NCBI GenBank assembly: GCA_017519145.1 | Contig: JAFWTA010000016.1 | Location: 1 to 35,464, forward strand | DNA from: Ruminococcus sp. | GTDB taxonomy: Bacteria > Bacillota > Clostridia > Oscillospirales > Ruminococcaceae | Reading direction: 5' to 3' | DNA length: 35,464 nucleotides | Shown here: piece by piece, positions 15,074 through 22,129 of the stretch | Position numbering within the stretch: the first letter of the stretch is position 1 | Layout of the letters: every line of letters begins with the position of its first letter | Made by a program: the position numbers and the translations under genes | The notes under the pieces: model-generated | What the model was told of the DNA's origin: nothing | The model's input: only the letters and a program-made list of their open reading frames with translations | The model's database searches: none

Positions 15074-16018
15074 ATGGCTGAAAAGAACGGAACGAAGATA
15101 ACTATACTCGGCGCAGGCAATGTAGGCGCTTCTGTGGCATTCACATTCGCAGTGGCAGGCACCTGTTCTGATATCGTCCTCGTTGACATAAACAAGGCAA
15201 AGGCAAAGGGCGAGGCAATGGATATCCGTCAGGGCGTATCCTTCGGCGAGAACGTCGAGGTATTCGACGGCGGCTATGAGGATGCTAAGGATTCCGATAT
15301 CGTTGTAGTTACTCTCGGACTTGCAAGAAAGCCCGGTCAGACTCGTCTTGACCTTGCTCAGACCAATGTCAATATCATCAAGGAAGTTATGCCTCAGGTG
15401 GCTAAGTATGCTCCCGACGCTATCTACGTCGTTGTCAGCAACCCTGTTGATATACTTACATATACCATACTCAAGTGTACAGACTTAAAGCCCAGTCAGG
15501 TAATCGGCTCGGGTACAGCTCTCGACACCTCACGTCTCCGCTCAATCATCGCAGATCATGTGGGACTCTCTCCCAACAGTATCCACGCTTATGTTTTCGG
15601 TGAGCACGGCGACTCCTCATTCATTCCGTGGTCCATCATGAACATCGCAGGTGTTCCCGTTGATGAGTACTGCGCCGATCAGGATCATGCCGATCTTGAC
15701 GAGGACGAGATCATCGATGAGGTTCGCAAGGCAGGCGCCGAGGTCATCAAGAGAAAGGGCGCTACATTCTACGCTATCGCAATGAGCGTAAACAAGATCT
15801 GTGACACTGTTCTCCGTGACTCAAAGAACATCATCACAGTATCTACAATGATAAATGACAGATACGGTATCAACGACGTATGTCTCAGCCTTCCCTGCGT
15901 TATCGGAAGCAACGGCATCGAGAGAGAGGTCTCTCCCAAGCTGACAGACGCAGAGGTAGAGAAGCTTCAGGCAAGTGCAAAGGCACTCAGAAGCGTTATC
16001 GACCAGCTCGAATTCTGA
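15074..16018 (+). CDS. LDH-scaffold malate dehydrogenase (annotated class: L-lactate/malate dehydrogenase)
   Basis: This is a 314-residue NAD-dependent 2-hydroxyacid dehydrogenase. The ATG at 15074 is chosen because GGAGG at 15061-15065 lies 8 bases upstream; the earlier ATG overlaps that site. It has the Rossmann motif GAGNVGAS (13-20) and D38 for NAD. N123, D151, R154 and the catalytic H178 in GEHGDS are in place. The overall sequence, including GATFYAIA, is of lactate dehydrogenase type. However, the substrate-specificity position (dogfish LDH 102) is R85 in GLARKPGQTR, not Gln, with R91 as the mobile-loop Arg. Arg there selects oxaloacetate/malate. Its partner is malic enzyme 80 bp downstream. 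Confidence 0.85.
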   Translation: MAEKNGTKITILGAGNVGASVAFTFAVAGTCSDIVLVDINKAKAKGEAMDIRQGVSFGENVEVFDGGYEDAKDSDIVVVTLGLARKPGQTRLDLAQTNVNIIKEVMPQVAKYAPDAIYVVVSNPVDILTYTILKCTDLKPSQVIGSGTALDTSRLRSIIADHVGLSPNSIHAYVFGEHGDSSFIPWSIMNIAGVPVDEYCADQDHADLDEDEIIDEVRKAGAEVIKRKGATFYAIAMSVNKICDTVLRDSKNIITVSTMINDRYGINDVCLSLPCVIGSNGIEREVSPKLTDAEVEKLQASAKALRSVIDQLEF

Positions 16019-16043
16019 TCACCGCCTGTATACGCAAATCATC

Positions 16044-16070
16044 GGCGGAGGGCTTAGGTTCTCCGCCTTT
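16044..16070 (+). terminator. Intercistronic hairpin before malic enzyme
   Basis: GGCGGAG (16044-16050) pairs with CTCCGCC (16061-16067), followed by only three T. This is a weak or partial terminator between the dehydrogenase and malic enzyme genes. No separate promoter is evident for the second gene, so read-through with reduced expression or 3'-end protection is likely. Confidence 0.5.
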
Positions 16071-16098
16071 AAACTGTTATAACGAAAGGAATATCTAT

Positions 16099-17274
16099 AT
16101 GAATTACGCAGAAGAATCACTTAAAAAGCACTATGAATGGCAGGGCAAGATCGAAGTTATCTGCCGTGCTCCCCTTGAGACAAGAGACGACCTCTCACTG
16201 GCTTACACTCCCGGTGTTGCACAGCCCTGTCTCGAGATACAGAAGGACGTAGACAAGAGCTATGAGCTCACACGCCGCTCAAACCTTGTTGCAGTTGTTA
16301 CCGACGGTACTGCTGTGCTCGGTCTCGGTGACATCGGACCCGAGGCAGGTATGCCCGTTATGGAGGGCAAGTGCGCTCTGTTCAAGGCATTCGGCGACGT
16401 TGACGCAGTTCCGCTGTGTGTACGCTCCAAGGAAGTTGACGACATCGTCAACACAGTCCGCCTCCTTGCAGGCTCATTCGGCGGCGTAAATCTTGAGGAC
16501 ATCTCCGCTCCCCGCTGCTTCGAGATCGAGAAGAAGCTGAAGGAGTGCTGTGATATCCCGATATTCCACGATGACCAGCACGGTACAGCAGTAGTTACCC
16601 TCGCAGCTATGCTCAACGCCCTCAAGGTAGTAGGCAAGAAGCTGGACGAGATCAGAGTAGTTACCAGCGGCGCAGGTGCAGCAGGTATCGCTATCATCAA
16701 GCTCCTCATCTCCATGGGTCTCAAGGACGTTGTTCTCTGTGACAGAAACGGAGCTATCTACAAGGGACGTCCCGAGGGCATGAACCCCATGAAGGACGAA
16801 ATGGCTGAGATCACAAACCAGCAGATGAGAAAGGGCAGCCTTGAAGAAGTTATCAAGGGCGCAGATGTGTTCATCGGCGTATCAGCTCCCGGCTGCGTAA
16901 CTCCCGAGATGGTAAAGAGCATGGCTCCCGACCCCATCCTCTTCCCCATGGCTAACCCCACTCCCGAGATCATGCCCGAGGAGGCAAAGGCAGCAGGTGC
17001 CGCAGTAGTGGGCACAGGAAGAAGCGACTTCCCCAACCAGATAAACAACGTACTTGCATTCCCCGGAATTTTCCGCGGAGCTCTTGACGTCCGTGCAAGC
17101 GACATCAACGACGCTATGAAGATAGCTGCTGCAAAGGCTATCGCTTCATTCGTAACAGATGACAAGCTCAGCGCAGACTACATCATCCCCAGCGCACTGG
17201 ACAAGACCGTAGCACAGGCTGTTGCCAAGGCAGTTGCACAGGCTGCAAAGGACACAGGCGTAGCAAGAATATAA
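16099..17274 (+). CDS. Malic enzyme (NAD(P)-dependent, decarboxylating)
   Basis: It converts malate to pyruvate and CO2 with reduction of NAD(P). The ATG at 16099 has AAAGGA 8 bases upstream; the frame is open further upstream but runs over the end of the preceding gene. The 391-residue length is that of the short bacterial enzyme without a phosphotransacetylase domain. VTDGTAVLGLGDIGPEAG, the catalytic-lysine region MPVMEGKCALFKAFG, the metal site FHDDQHGTAVV, and the nucleotide loop GAGAAGIAI are visible. Together with the upstream dehydrogenase it could form the malate shunt. Cofactor preference cannot be read with confidence from the sequence. Confidence 0.93.
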   Translation: MNYAEESLKKHYEWQGKIEVICRAPLETRDDLSLAYTPGVAQPCLEIQKDVDKSYELTRRSNLVAVVTDGTAVLGLGDIGPEAGMPVMEGKCALFKAFGDVDAVPLCVRSKEVDDIVNTVRLLAGSFGGVNLEDISAPRCFEIEKKLKECCDIPIFHDDQHGTAVVTLAAMLNALKVVGKKLDEIRVVTSGAGAAGIAIIKLLISMGLKDVVLCDRNGAIYKGRPEGMNPMKDEMAEITNQQMRKGSLEEVIKGADVFIGVSAPGCVTPEMVKSMAPDPILFPMANPTPEIMPEEAKAAGAAVVGTGRSDFPNQINNVLAFPGIFRGALDVRASDINDAMKIAAAKAIASFVTDDKLSADYIIPSALDKTVAQAVAKAVAQAAKDTGVARI

Positions 17275-17560
17275 GCGGCGAGCCGCCGCTCCCTGTTTCG
17301 CGGTCAAGTTATGTCAGATATGAGCTTTGACTCCGCGTATCCTGTTCTCTGCAAGCGGCACTATATAGTTAGTGAGCCGCCGCTCCCTGTTTCGCGGTCG
17401 AGTTATGTCAGATATGAGCTTTGACCCCGCGTATCCTGCTCTCTGCAAGCGGCACTATATAGTTGGCGAGCCGCCGCAGGCTGTTTCACGGTATAATTAC
17501 AGTAAACAGGTACTTTTATGCCGCGCTGCTTGCTATTTGCAAAAAGATGTGTTATAATTG
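17274..17560. repeat. Array of three 94-bp repeats carrying promoters and hairpins
   Basis: The units begin with GAGCCGCCGC at 17280, 17374 and 17468, exactly 94 bp apart. The first two are nearly identical; the third is diverged in its middle. Each has a GC hairpin (for the first, AGCGGCG-AGC-CGCCGCT, 17274-17290), then TTTCGCGG about 30 bp before CCGCG, and a -10-like box about 84-85 bp from the start. The final unit ends in a perfect promoter. The same family, also with a 94-bp period, occurs at 24809-25000. A partial fourth start (GAGCCG) lies at 17560. Apart from these repeats the 348-bp gap has no gene. Confidence 0.9.
17530..17558 (+). promoter_or_regulatory. Promoter in the last repeat unit, for the SUFU-domain gene
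   Basis: TTGCTA (17530-17535) and TATAAT (17553-17558) are 17 bp apart. The -10 starts 85 bp after the GAGCC of its repeat unit, the same offset as in the copy upstream of potA. Confidence 0.8.
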
Positions 17561-17592
17561 AGCCGTGGAGCGTATTGCTCCGCGGCTTTTGT
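17561..17592 (+). terminator. Terminator overlapping the promoter start region
   Basis: AGCCGTGGAGC (17561-17571) and GCTCCGCGGCT (17577-17587) form an 11-bp stem with one G-T pair and a 5-base loop, followed by TTTTGTT. It should stop transcripts coming from malic enzyme. The promoter at 17530-17558 would start within the left arm, so its own transcript would lack part of the stem. Confidence 0.7.
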
Positions 17593-17622
17593 TAAATGAT
17601 ATAAAGGATCAAGGAGAAACAA

Positions 17623-18705
17623 ATGAGTAAGATAATTTTTGAATCAAGGTCGCCTATATGCGACATCGACGCAGTTATCGAAGAAGACGACAGCACATAC
17701 TATATGTACCTTATGACTGCCCCCGAGACAGGAGTAAAGCTGCTGAAGGCGCTGTGGGTGTGCAACCGCCGCCCGGCTCCCGAAGTGTTCGATCCTCAGT
17801 GTATGAAGGACGGAAAGGCTCCCATGCTCGCAAAGGAGAACCTCTCGCCCATACACCCTGCGGCAGGCATAACTCTCAATCCCGATAAGCTCTCCTGCTA
17901 TTGGTACGACAGCGGCGACTCCGCAGCCATATTCTACGGTGGCAAGCTGCTCTGTGCGATACCGCCCTATGCAGGACTTCACGACTTCCCCGGATTTTCC
18001 GTTTTTGCCAAGGGTCAGACCCGTTATGCGTGGGGAATGCCACAGACTCCCGATTTTACAGAGCGTGCAAAGGGTCTGAAGACTTTCTGGGAGAATATCG
18101 AGGCTGACGACTCATGGCCCGAGATACAGGACGAGTGCCTGAGAGTCATCGAGGAGTTCTACGGCAGCCGGCACGAGAAGTATTACGCCATAGACGGCGG
18201 AAATTTTCCGCCAAAGGCTCTTGCTCAGGGCAGAAAGAACGGAGTTGTTTACGGTATCACTCTCGGCGTCAGCCAGTTCGCAATGCCCCGTTCCGAGATG
18301 GTATTCGGCAGCCACTATAACGACTGCAACCGTATAGAGCTGGGATTTGCCGCACAGGAGCGCCATGAGCCCCTGACACAGATGATGTTCTCGGTAATGT
18401 CCGATGTTGCAAATATGCCGTGGAACGAGCATGACTTTCTCTGGCACGGACACACCTTCGATTTTCCCAATATAAAGGGATTTTCGCAGATCTTACTCAT
18501 CAATCCCGCATACATAGAGGGCATGGAGTGCCCACAGTGGAGAAGATTTCTGGGCAACCGCGTAAATCTTCTGTGGCTGGTGCCCATAACCGCAGAGGAG
18601 TTCAAGGCTCTCAGCGAAAACGGCATCGCGGAAATGATAAAGATATGTGCCGAGCCTCAGAAGCTCCACATATTCGACGGCAGGCCCAAATTCTTACTGA
18701 GATAA
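17623..18705 (+). CDS. Suppressor-of-fused (SUFU) domain protein
   Basis: This is a 360-residue soluble protein. The C-terminal half shows the SUFU pattern: a WxExDF/HGHTF segment (MPWNEHDFLWHGHTF), then LLINPAY, and NLLWLVPITAEEFKAL near the end, which is the most recognisable motif of bacterial SUFU proteins. The N-terminal half, with WVCNRRPAPEVFDPQ and GDSAAIFYGGKLLCAIPPYAG, is less familiar. SUFU proteins occur as immunity proteins in bacterial toxin systems, but no toxin gene is adjacent. AAGGAG lies 6-7 bases before the ATG. The gene has its own promoter and terminator, so it is monocistronic. Confidence 0.8.
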   Translation: MSKIIFESRSPICDIDAVIEEDDSTYYMYLMTAPETGVKLLKALWVCNRRPAPEVFDPQCMKDGKAPMLAKENLSPIHPAAGITLNPDKLSCYWYDSGDSAAIFYGGKLLCAIPPYAGLHDFPGFSVFAKGQTRYAWGMPQTPDFTERAKGLKTFWENIEADDSWPEIQDECLRVIEEFYGSRHEKYYAIDGGNFPPKALAQGRKNGVVYGITLGVSQFAMPRSEMVFGSHYNDCNRIELGFAAQERHEPLTQMMFSVMSDVANMPWNEHDFLWHGHTFDFPNIKGFSQILLINPAYIEGMECPQWRRFLGNRVNLLWLVPITAEEFKALSENGIAEMIKICAEPQKLHIFDGRPKFLLR

Positions 18706-18712
18706 CTCAGCC

Positions 18713-18747
18713 AGCAGTGGCGGCAAGTCTGCCGCCACTGCTTCTTA
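18713..18747 (+). terminator. Terminator after the SUFU gene
   Basis: AGCAGTGGCGGCA (18713-18725) pairs perfectly with TGCCGCCACTGCT (18730-18742) around a 4-base loop. The tail TCTTAATT is only moderately T-rich. It lies 8 bp after the stop codon. Confidence 0.75.
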
Positions 18748-18804
18748 ATTCTGTATACAGGCGCACTGCCTGAGATCACGCATTGCAGCAAAGGGTGATA
18801 TATT

Positions 18805-20004
18805 ATGAGTCTTAACGACACACCGTCCTCGGAGAGAGTCCACATCGGCTTCTTCGGACGGAGAAATGCAGGAAAATCCAGCGTAGTCAACGCTGTTACG
18901 GGGCAGGAGCTGTCTGTGGTATCCGATGTGAAGGGCACCACCACCGACCCCGTCACCAAGGCGATGGAGCTGCTCCCAATAGGCCCCGTGGTGATAATCG
19001 ACACTCCGGGCTTTGACGACGAGGGAGAGCTGGGCGAGCTGAGAGTCCGCAGGACAAAACAGATACTCAACAGAACAGACCTTGCGGTGCTGATAGTTGA
19101 CGGCACCGTGGGGCTCACTGACACCGAGCGCCAGCTCATCGGCATTTTCACGGAAAAGGATATCCCATATCTGACCGTCTACAACAAATCGGATATCGCT
19201 CAGAAGCGCGTCTGTCAGGACAGCGAATTTGAAGTCAGCGCACTTACCGGAGAGAATATCTATGAGCTGAAGGAGCGCATTGCCGCTCTTGCGAAGCTTC
19301 CCTCCGCGGAAAAGCGCATAGTGGGCGACCTGCTCGGTCCCTGTGACATGGTGGTGCTGGTAACGCCCATAGACGCAGCCGCTCCCAAGGGCAGAATGAT
19401 ACTGCCTCAGGTGCAGACTCTCCGCGACGTCCTCGACGCCGACGCAATGGCAGTATTCACCAAGGAGCACCAGCTGGCGGAAACTCTCGGAAAGCTTTCC
19501 GCGCCGCCGAAAATGGTCATAACCGACAGTCAGGCTTTCGCCATGGTCAGCAGAATAGTCCCCGAGGACATTCCCCTGACCTCATTCTCCATACTCATGG
19601 CGCGGTACAAGGGCTTCCTTGAGACCGCCATTAAGGGCGCAGCTGCCATAAGATCCCTTGAGGACGGGGCAAAGGTGCTCATATCCGAGGGCTGTACCCA
19701 TCACCGCCAGTGCGGTGATATCGGCAGCGTAAAGCTGCCTGCGCTGCTGAAAAAGTACACGGGCAGAAATATCGATATCGCCCTCAGCTCGGGACGGGAT
19801 TTCCCCGAGGACCTGTCTCCATACAGCCTTGTGATACACTGCGGCGGCTGTATGCTGGGCGAGCGCGAGATGACCTATCGGCGCAAGACCGCCGAGGATC
19901 AGAACGTGCCTTTCACCAACTACGGTATCGCCATTGCCATGATGAACGGCATACTCAGACGCAGTCTGGGCGTGTTCCCCGACCTTGCAAAGGAGATAGA
20001 ATGA
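18805..20004 (+). CDS. hydF: [FeFe]-hydrogenase H-cluster maturation GTPase HydF
   Basis: HydF is the scaffold on which the 2Fe subcluster is built by HydE and HydG before transfer to the hydrogenase. The 399 residues hold a GTPase domain (GRRNAGKSS at 18-26, GTTTDP 44-49, DTPGFDD 66-72, NKSD 127-130, SALTG 145-149), a dimerisation domain, and a C-terminal Fe-S domain. The latter has ligand cysteines C297 (GCTHHRQC), C303, C346 and C349 (HCGGC). AAGGGTG lies before the ATG. hydE and hydG are not in the window. The stop overlaps the next start by ATGA. Its presence implies an H2-producing or H2-using anaerobe. Confidence 0.95.
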   Translation: MSLNDTPSSERVHIGFFGRRNAGKSSVVNAVTGQELSVVSDVKGTTTDPVTKAMELLPIGPVVIIDTPGFDDEGELGELRVRRTKQILNRTDLAVLIVDGTVGLTDTERQLIGIFTEKDIPYLTVYNKSDIAQKRVCQDSEFEVSALTGENIYELKERIAALAKLPSAEKRIVGDLLGPCDMVVLVTPIDAAAPKGRMILPQVQTLRDVLDADAMAVFTKEHQLAETLGKLSAPPKMVITDSQAFAMVSRIVPEDIPLTSFSILMARYKGFLETAIKGAAAIRSLEDGAKVLISEGCTHHRQCGDIGSVKLPALLKKYTGRNIDIALSSGRDFPEDLSPYSLVIHCGGCMLGEREMTYRRKTAEDQNVPFTNYGIAIAMMNGILRRSLGVFPDLAKEIE

Positions 20005-20405
20005 AAGCGCGGCTCCCTTATATCATCGGATTTTTCCTGCTTTTGGGAGTTGAGGTCTGTATCGGAGTTTTCCGCTTCAACCACTTTATCCGCTCCTACA
20101 TCGGCGATGTCATAGTGGTATGGGTCATATACTGCCTGCTCAGGAGCTTTGTTCCCAAGAGGTTCAATTCCTGCGCAGTCGCCGTGGGGATACTGATATT
20201 CTCCTTTGTGGTGGAGTTCCTCCAGAAGGCACATATCGCCGATATCCTCGGCGTTGAAAATCCGCTGCTCCGCACGCTCATCGGCACCAGCTTTGCCGTG
20301 GAGGACCTGTGGAGCTACGCCGCAGGAACACTTGTAACTATCATCGAGATATGGATATACAGACGGCTCACTGAAAGGAGCAGACATGATACCAAAAAAG
20401 ACTGA
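20001..20405 (+). CDS. DUF2809 family membrane protein
   Basis: This is a 134-residue protein with four probable membrane helices (about 5-22, 32-50, 60-75, 97-118). The RFNHFIRSYIGDVIVVWVIY stretch and the VVEFLQKAHIADILG helix fit DUF2809 proteins (YjgA-like small integral membrane proteins of unknown role). It starts inside the hydF stop (ATGA) and overlaps the following acyltransferase gene by 20 bp. Expression is thus coupled to hydF, though I know of no role in hydrogenase maturation. Confidence 0.8.
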   Translation: MKARLPYIIGFFLLLGVEVCIGVFRFNHFIRSYIGDVIVVWVIYCLLRSFVPKRFNSCAVAVGILIFSFVVEFLQKAHIADILGVENPLLRTLIGTSFAVEDLWSYAAGTLVTIIEIWIYRRLTERSRHDTKKD

Positions 20406-21510
20406 CAAAAGGGACAGCCGACTTACTGCCATTGACGGCATGAAGGGCATCGGCGCCTGTATCATAGCATTTTTCTGGCACTATCAGCACTTCAGGCCGC
20501 AGAACGGCTCTCCCTTTTTCTCGATATTTCCTGTTTCCTACAAAAACGGCTACCTCATGGTGGAGCTGTTCTTCATGCTGTCGGGCTTCGGCATGATGCT
20601 GGGCTACTCCGAAAGAGTCACGGGACACCTCATAAGCTTCCGCGAGTTCATAACAAAGCGGCTCAAAAAGATATACCCGCCGTTCCTGTTCTTCACGGCG
20701 CTGACCATAGTATTGGAGCTGATATACCGTCATCGCTGCGGCGAGACCTTTGTCTACGGGAACTTCGACCTGCAGCATCTGTTCCAGAACCTGCTGCTCA
20801 TGCAGGACGGAGTTTTCGGCACAGACTGGTCCTTTGACGCGCCCTCATGGTGCATAAGCATTTGTATGCTGTGCTATCTGCTGTTCTACCTGATACTCTA
20901 TCACGCTAAAAATGAGCGCCGCGCCTGCTATGTTTTCTTCGGGACCTTTCTCCTCGGCATGGCGATGATACTCTCGAAAAAGGAGCTTCCCCTTTGGAAC
21001 AGCCTTGTTGGCAGAGGAGCCGCCTGCTTCTCGGTGGGAGCCATACTCTTTGAGGTCTACAAATACCGTGAGAAATTCAGGTCACAGCGACTTGGCTATA
21101 TCTGCCTCGGCATAGCTGTGCTGTCATATATTTCGGCAAGGTTCAGACCCGAATTTACAGGCGATGTCACCACAGCCTTTATCCTTGGCACAGCGCCCTC
21201 GCTGATACTTGCAGTGCTGCTCATACCGTGGCTCCGCGCAGTACTGGGCTTCCGCCCCCTTGCAATACTGGGCGAGCTCTCCATCGTGATATACCTTGTA
21301 CACTTCCCCGTACAGTGCGCCATAGCGGTGCTGAACGAGTATATGTCCCTCGGACTCGACTTCTCCACCAAGGCGGTATGGCTCAGCTATGCCGCGGCAG
21401 TTCTCATATCAGCCGCAGTTTACAGATACCTCATCTCCTCGCCTGCGGAAAAGCTCATATGCGGATTCTTCGCAAAGAAAAAGACCGCAGACAGCAAAAA
21501 GACGGCATAA
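20386..21510 (+). CDS. Membrane acyltransferase, family 3 (OafA/YrhL-like)
   Basis: This 374-residue integral membrane protein has about ten helices. The N-terminal segment IDGMKGIGACIIAFFWHYQHF contains the conserved catalytic-type histidine of acyltransferase-3 proteins, and MVELFFMLSGFGMMLGY follows as in that family. A KRLKKIYPP segment carries the cytosolic basic motif. Such enzymes O-acylate sugars or other cell-surface molecules; the acceptor cannot be deduced. It overlaps the DUF2809 gene by 20 bp, making a three-gene unit with hydF. AAGGAG lies in the end of the preceding gene, before the ATG. Confidence 0.85.
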   Translation: MIPKKTDKRDSRLTAIDGMKGIGACIIAFFWHYQHFRPQNGSPFFSIFPVSYKNGYLMVELFFMLSGFGMMLGYSERVTGHLISFREFITKRLKKIYPPFLFFTALTIVLELIYRHRCGETFVYGNFDLQHLFQNLLLMQDGVFGTDWSFDAPSWCISICMLCYLLFYLILYHAKNERRACYVFFGTFLLGMAMILSKKELPLWNSLVGRGAACFSVGAILFEVYKYREKFRSQRLGYICLGIAVLSYISARFRPEFTGDVTTAFILGTAPSLILAVLLIPWLRAVLGFRPLAILGELSIVIYLVHFPVQCAIAVLNEYMSLGLDFSTKAVWLSYAAAVLISAAVYRYLISSPAEKLICGFFAKKKTADSKKTA

Positions 21511-21618
21511 GCAAAAGCGCTCCCATAAGCATATAATGAAAAGAAGCTGTATAAACTCAGCCTCAAAGGCAATACTAAGAACATCAGCTGAAATTCATAA
21601 TATATCGGGAGAATTGAT

Positions 21619-21966
21619 ATGCCAGTCAGAAGAGGAGAAATATATTACGCCGACCTGAGCCCCGTAGTAGGCTCGGAACAGGGCGGCATCAGACCTGTAC
21701 TTATAGTCCAGAACGACGTGGGCAACAGGCACAGTCCCACGGTCATCGCGGCTGCAATAACCAGTCAGCGCGACAAGAACCGACTGCCCACACATATAGA
21801 GGTGCAGGCGGATAAATGCGGTCTCGCCAAGGACAGCATAGTGCTGCTGGAGCAGATCCGCACTATCGACAAGAAGCGGCTCAAGGACAAAATGGGCGAG
21901 CTGGACCTTAACTCCATGAACAAGGTGGACACTGCCCTGTCCATAAGCTTCGGACTTGAAATATGA
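21619..21966 (+). CDS. mazF: MazF/NdoA-type mRNA interferase
   Basis: This is a 115-residue toxin of the PemK/MazF fold. The N-terminal [20 protein letters not shown]-type segment, [18 protein letters not shown] and [13 protein letters not shown] are almost those of Bacillus NdoA (EndoA), which cuts single-stranded RNA at a short specific sequence. No MazE-like antitoxin gene is next to it: the 108 bp upstream contain no open frame of that size. GGGAG precedes the ATG. A terminator follows. In Firmicutes this chromosomal form is often widely conserved, so it is more likely a housekeeping stress interferase than a newly acquired module. Confidence 0.93.
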   Translation: MPVRRGEIYYADLSPVVGSEQGGIRPVLIVQNDVGNRHSPTVIAAAITSQRDKNRLPTHIEVQADKCGLAKDSIVLLEQIRTIDKKRLKDKMGELDLNSMNKVDTALSISFGLEI

Positions 21967-21974
21967 TGAAAAAC

Positions 21975-22008
21975 CGGGATCTTGCTTTGCAAGGTCCCGA
22001 TTTAGTTT
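21975..22008 (+). terminator. Terminator after mazF
   Basis: CGGGATCTTG (21975-21984) pairs with CAAGGTCCCG (21990-21999), with one G-T pair, and is followed by ATTTAGTTT. Confidence 0.75.
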
Positions 22009-22013
22009 ATAGC

Positions 22014-22118
22014 TGAGAGTTCAGAGTTGAAAGCTGTGGAGCCGCCTGCGGCGGCAATATTTAAATACTGTGAACGAAGCGAACACATTGACTCTCCACT
22101 CTCAACTTCCAACTCTCA
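22014..22118. repeat. Palindromic MITE-like element
   Basis: Imperfect inverted arms built of GAGAGTT/AGTTGA words (22014-22040) and their complements (22094-22118) flank a central hairpin, GCCGCC-TGC-GGCGGC, at 22041-22055. The element sits between the converging mazF and P-type ATPase genes. The form suggests a small non-coding mobile repeat; only one copy is in the window. Confidence 0.55.
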
Positions 22119-22129
22119 ACTTAATTAAT

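Noticed and set aside
15880-16098. N-terminal extension of malic enzyme (frame open upstream of the chosen ATG)
   Set aside because: The extension overlaps the end of the dehydrogenase gene, has no ribosome site, and would give a charged low-complexity leader; the ATG at 16099 has AAAGGA and the usual N-terminus.
17274-17560. Possible CRISPR array
   Set aside because: The whole 94-bp unit is repeated without unique spacers, and no cas gene is nearby.
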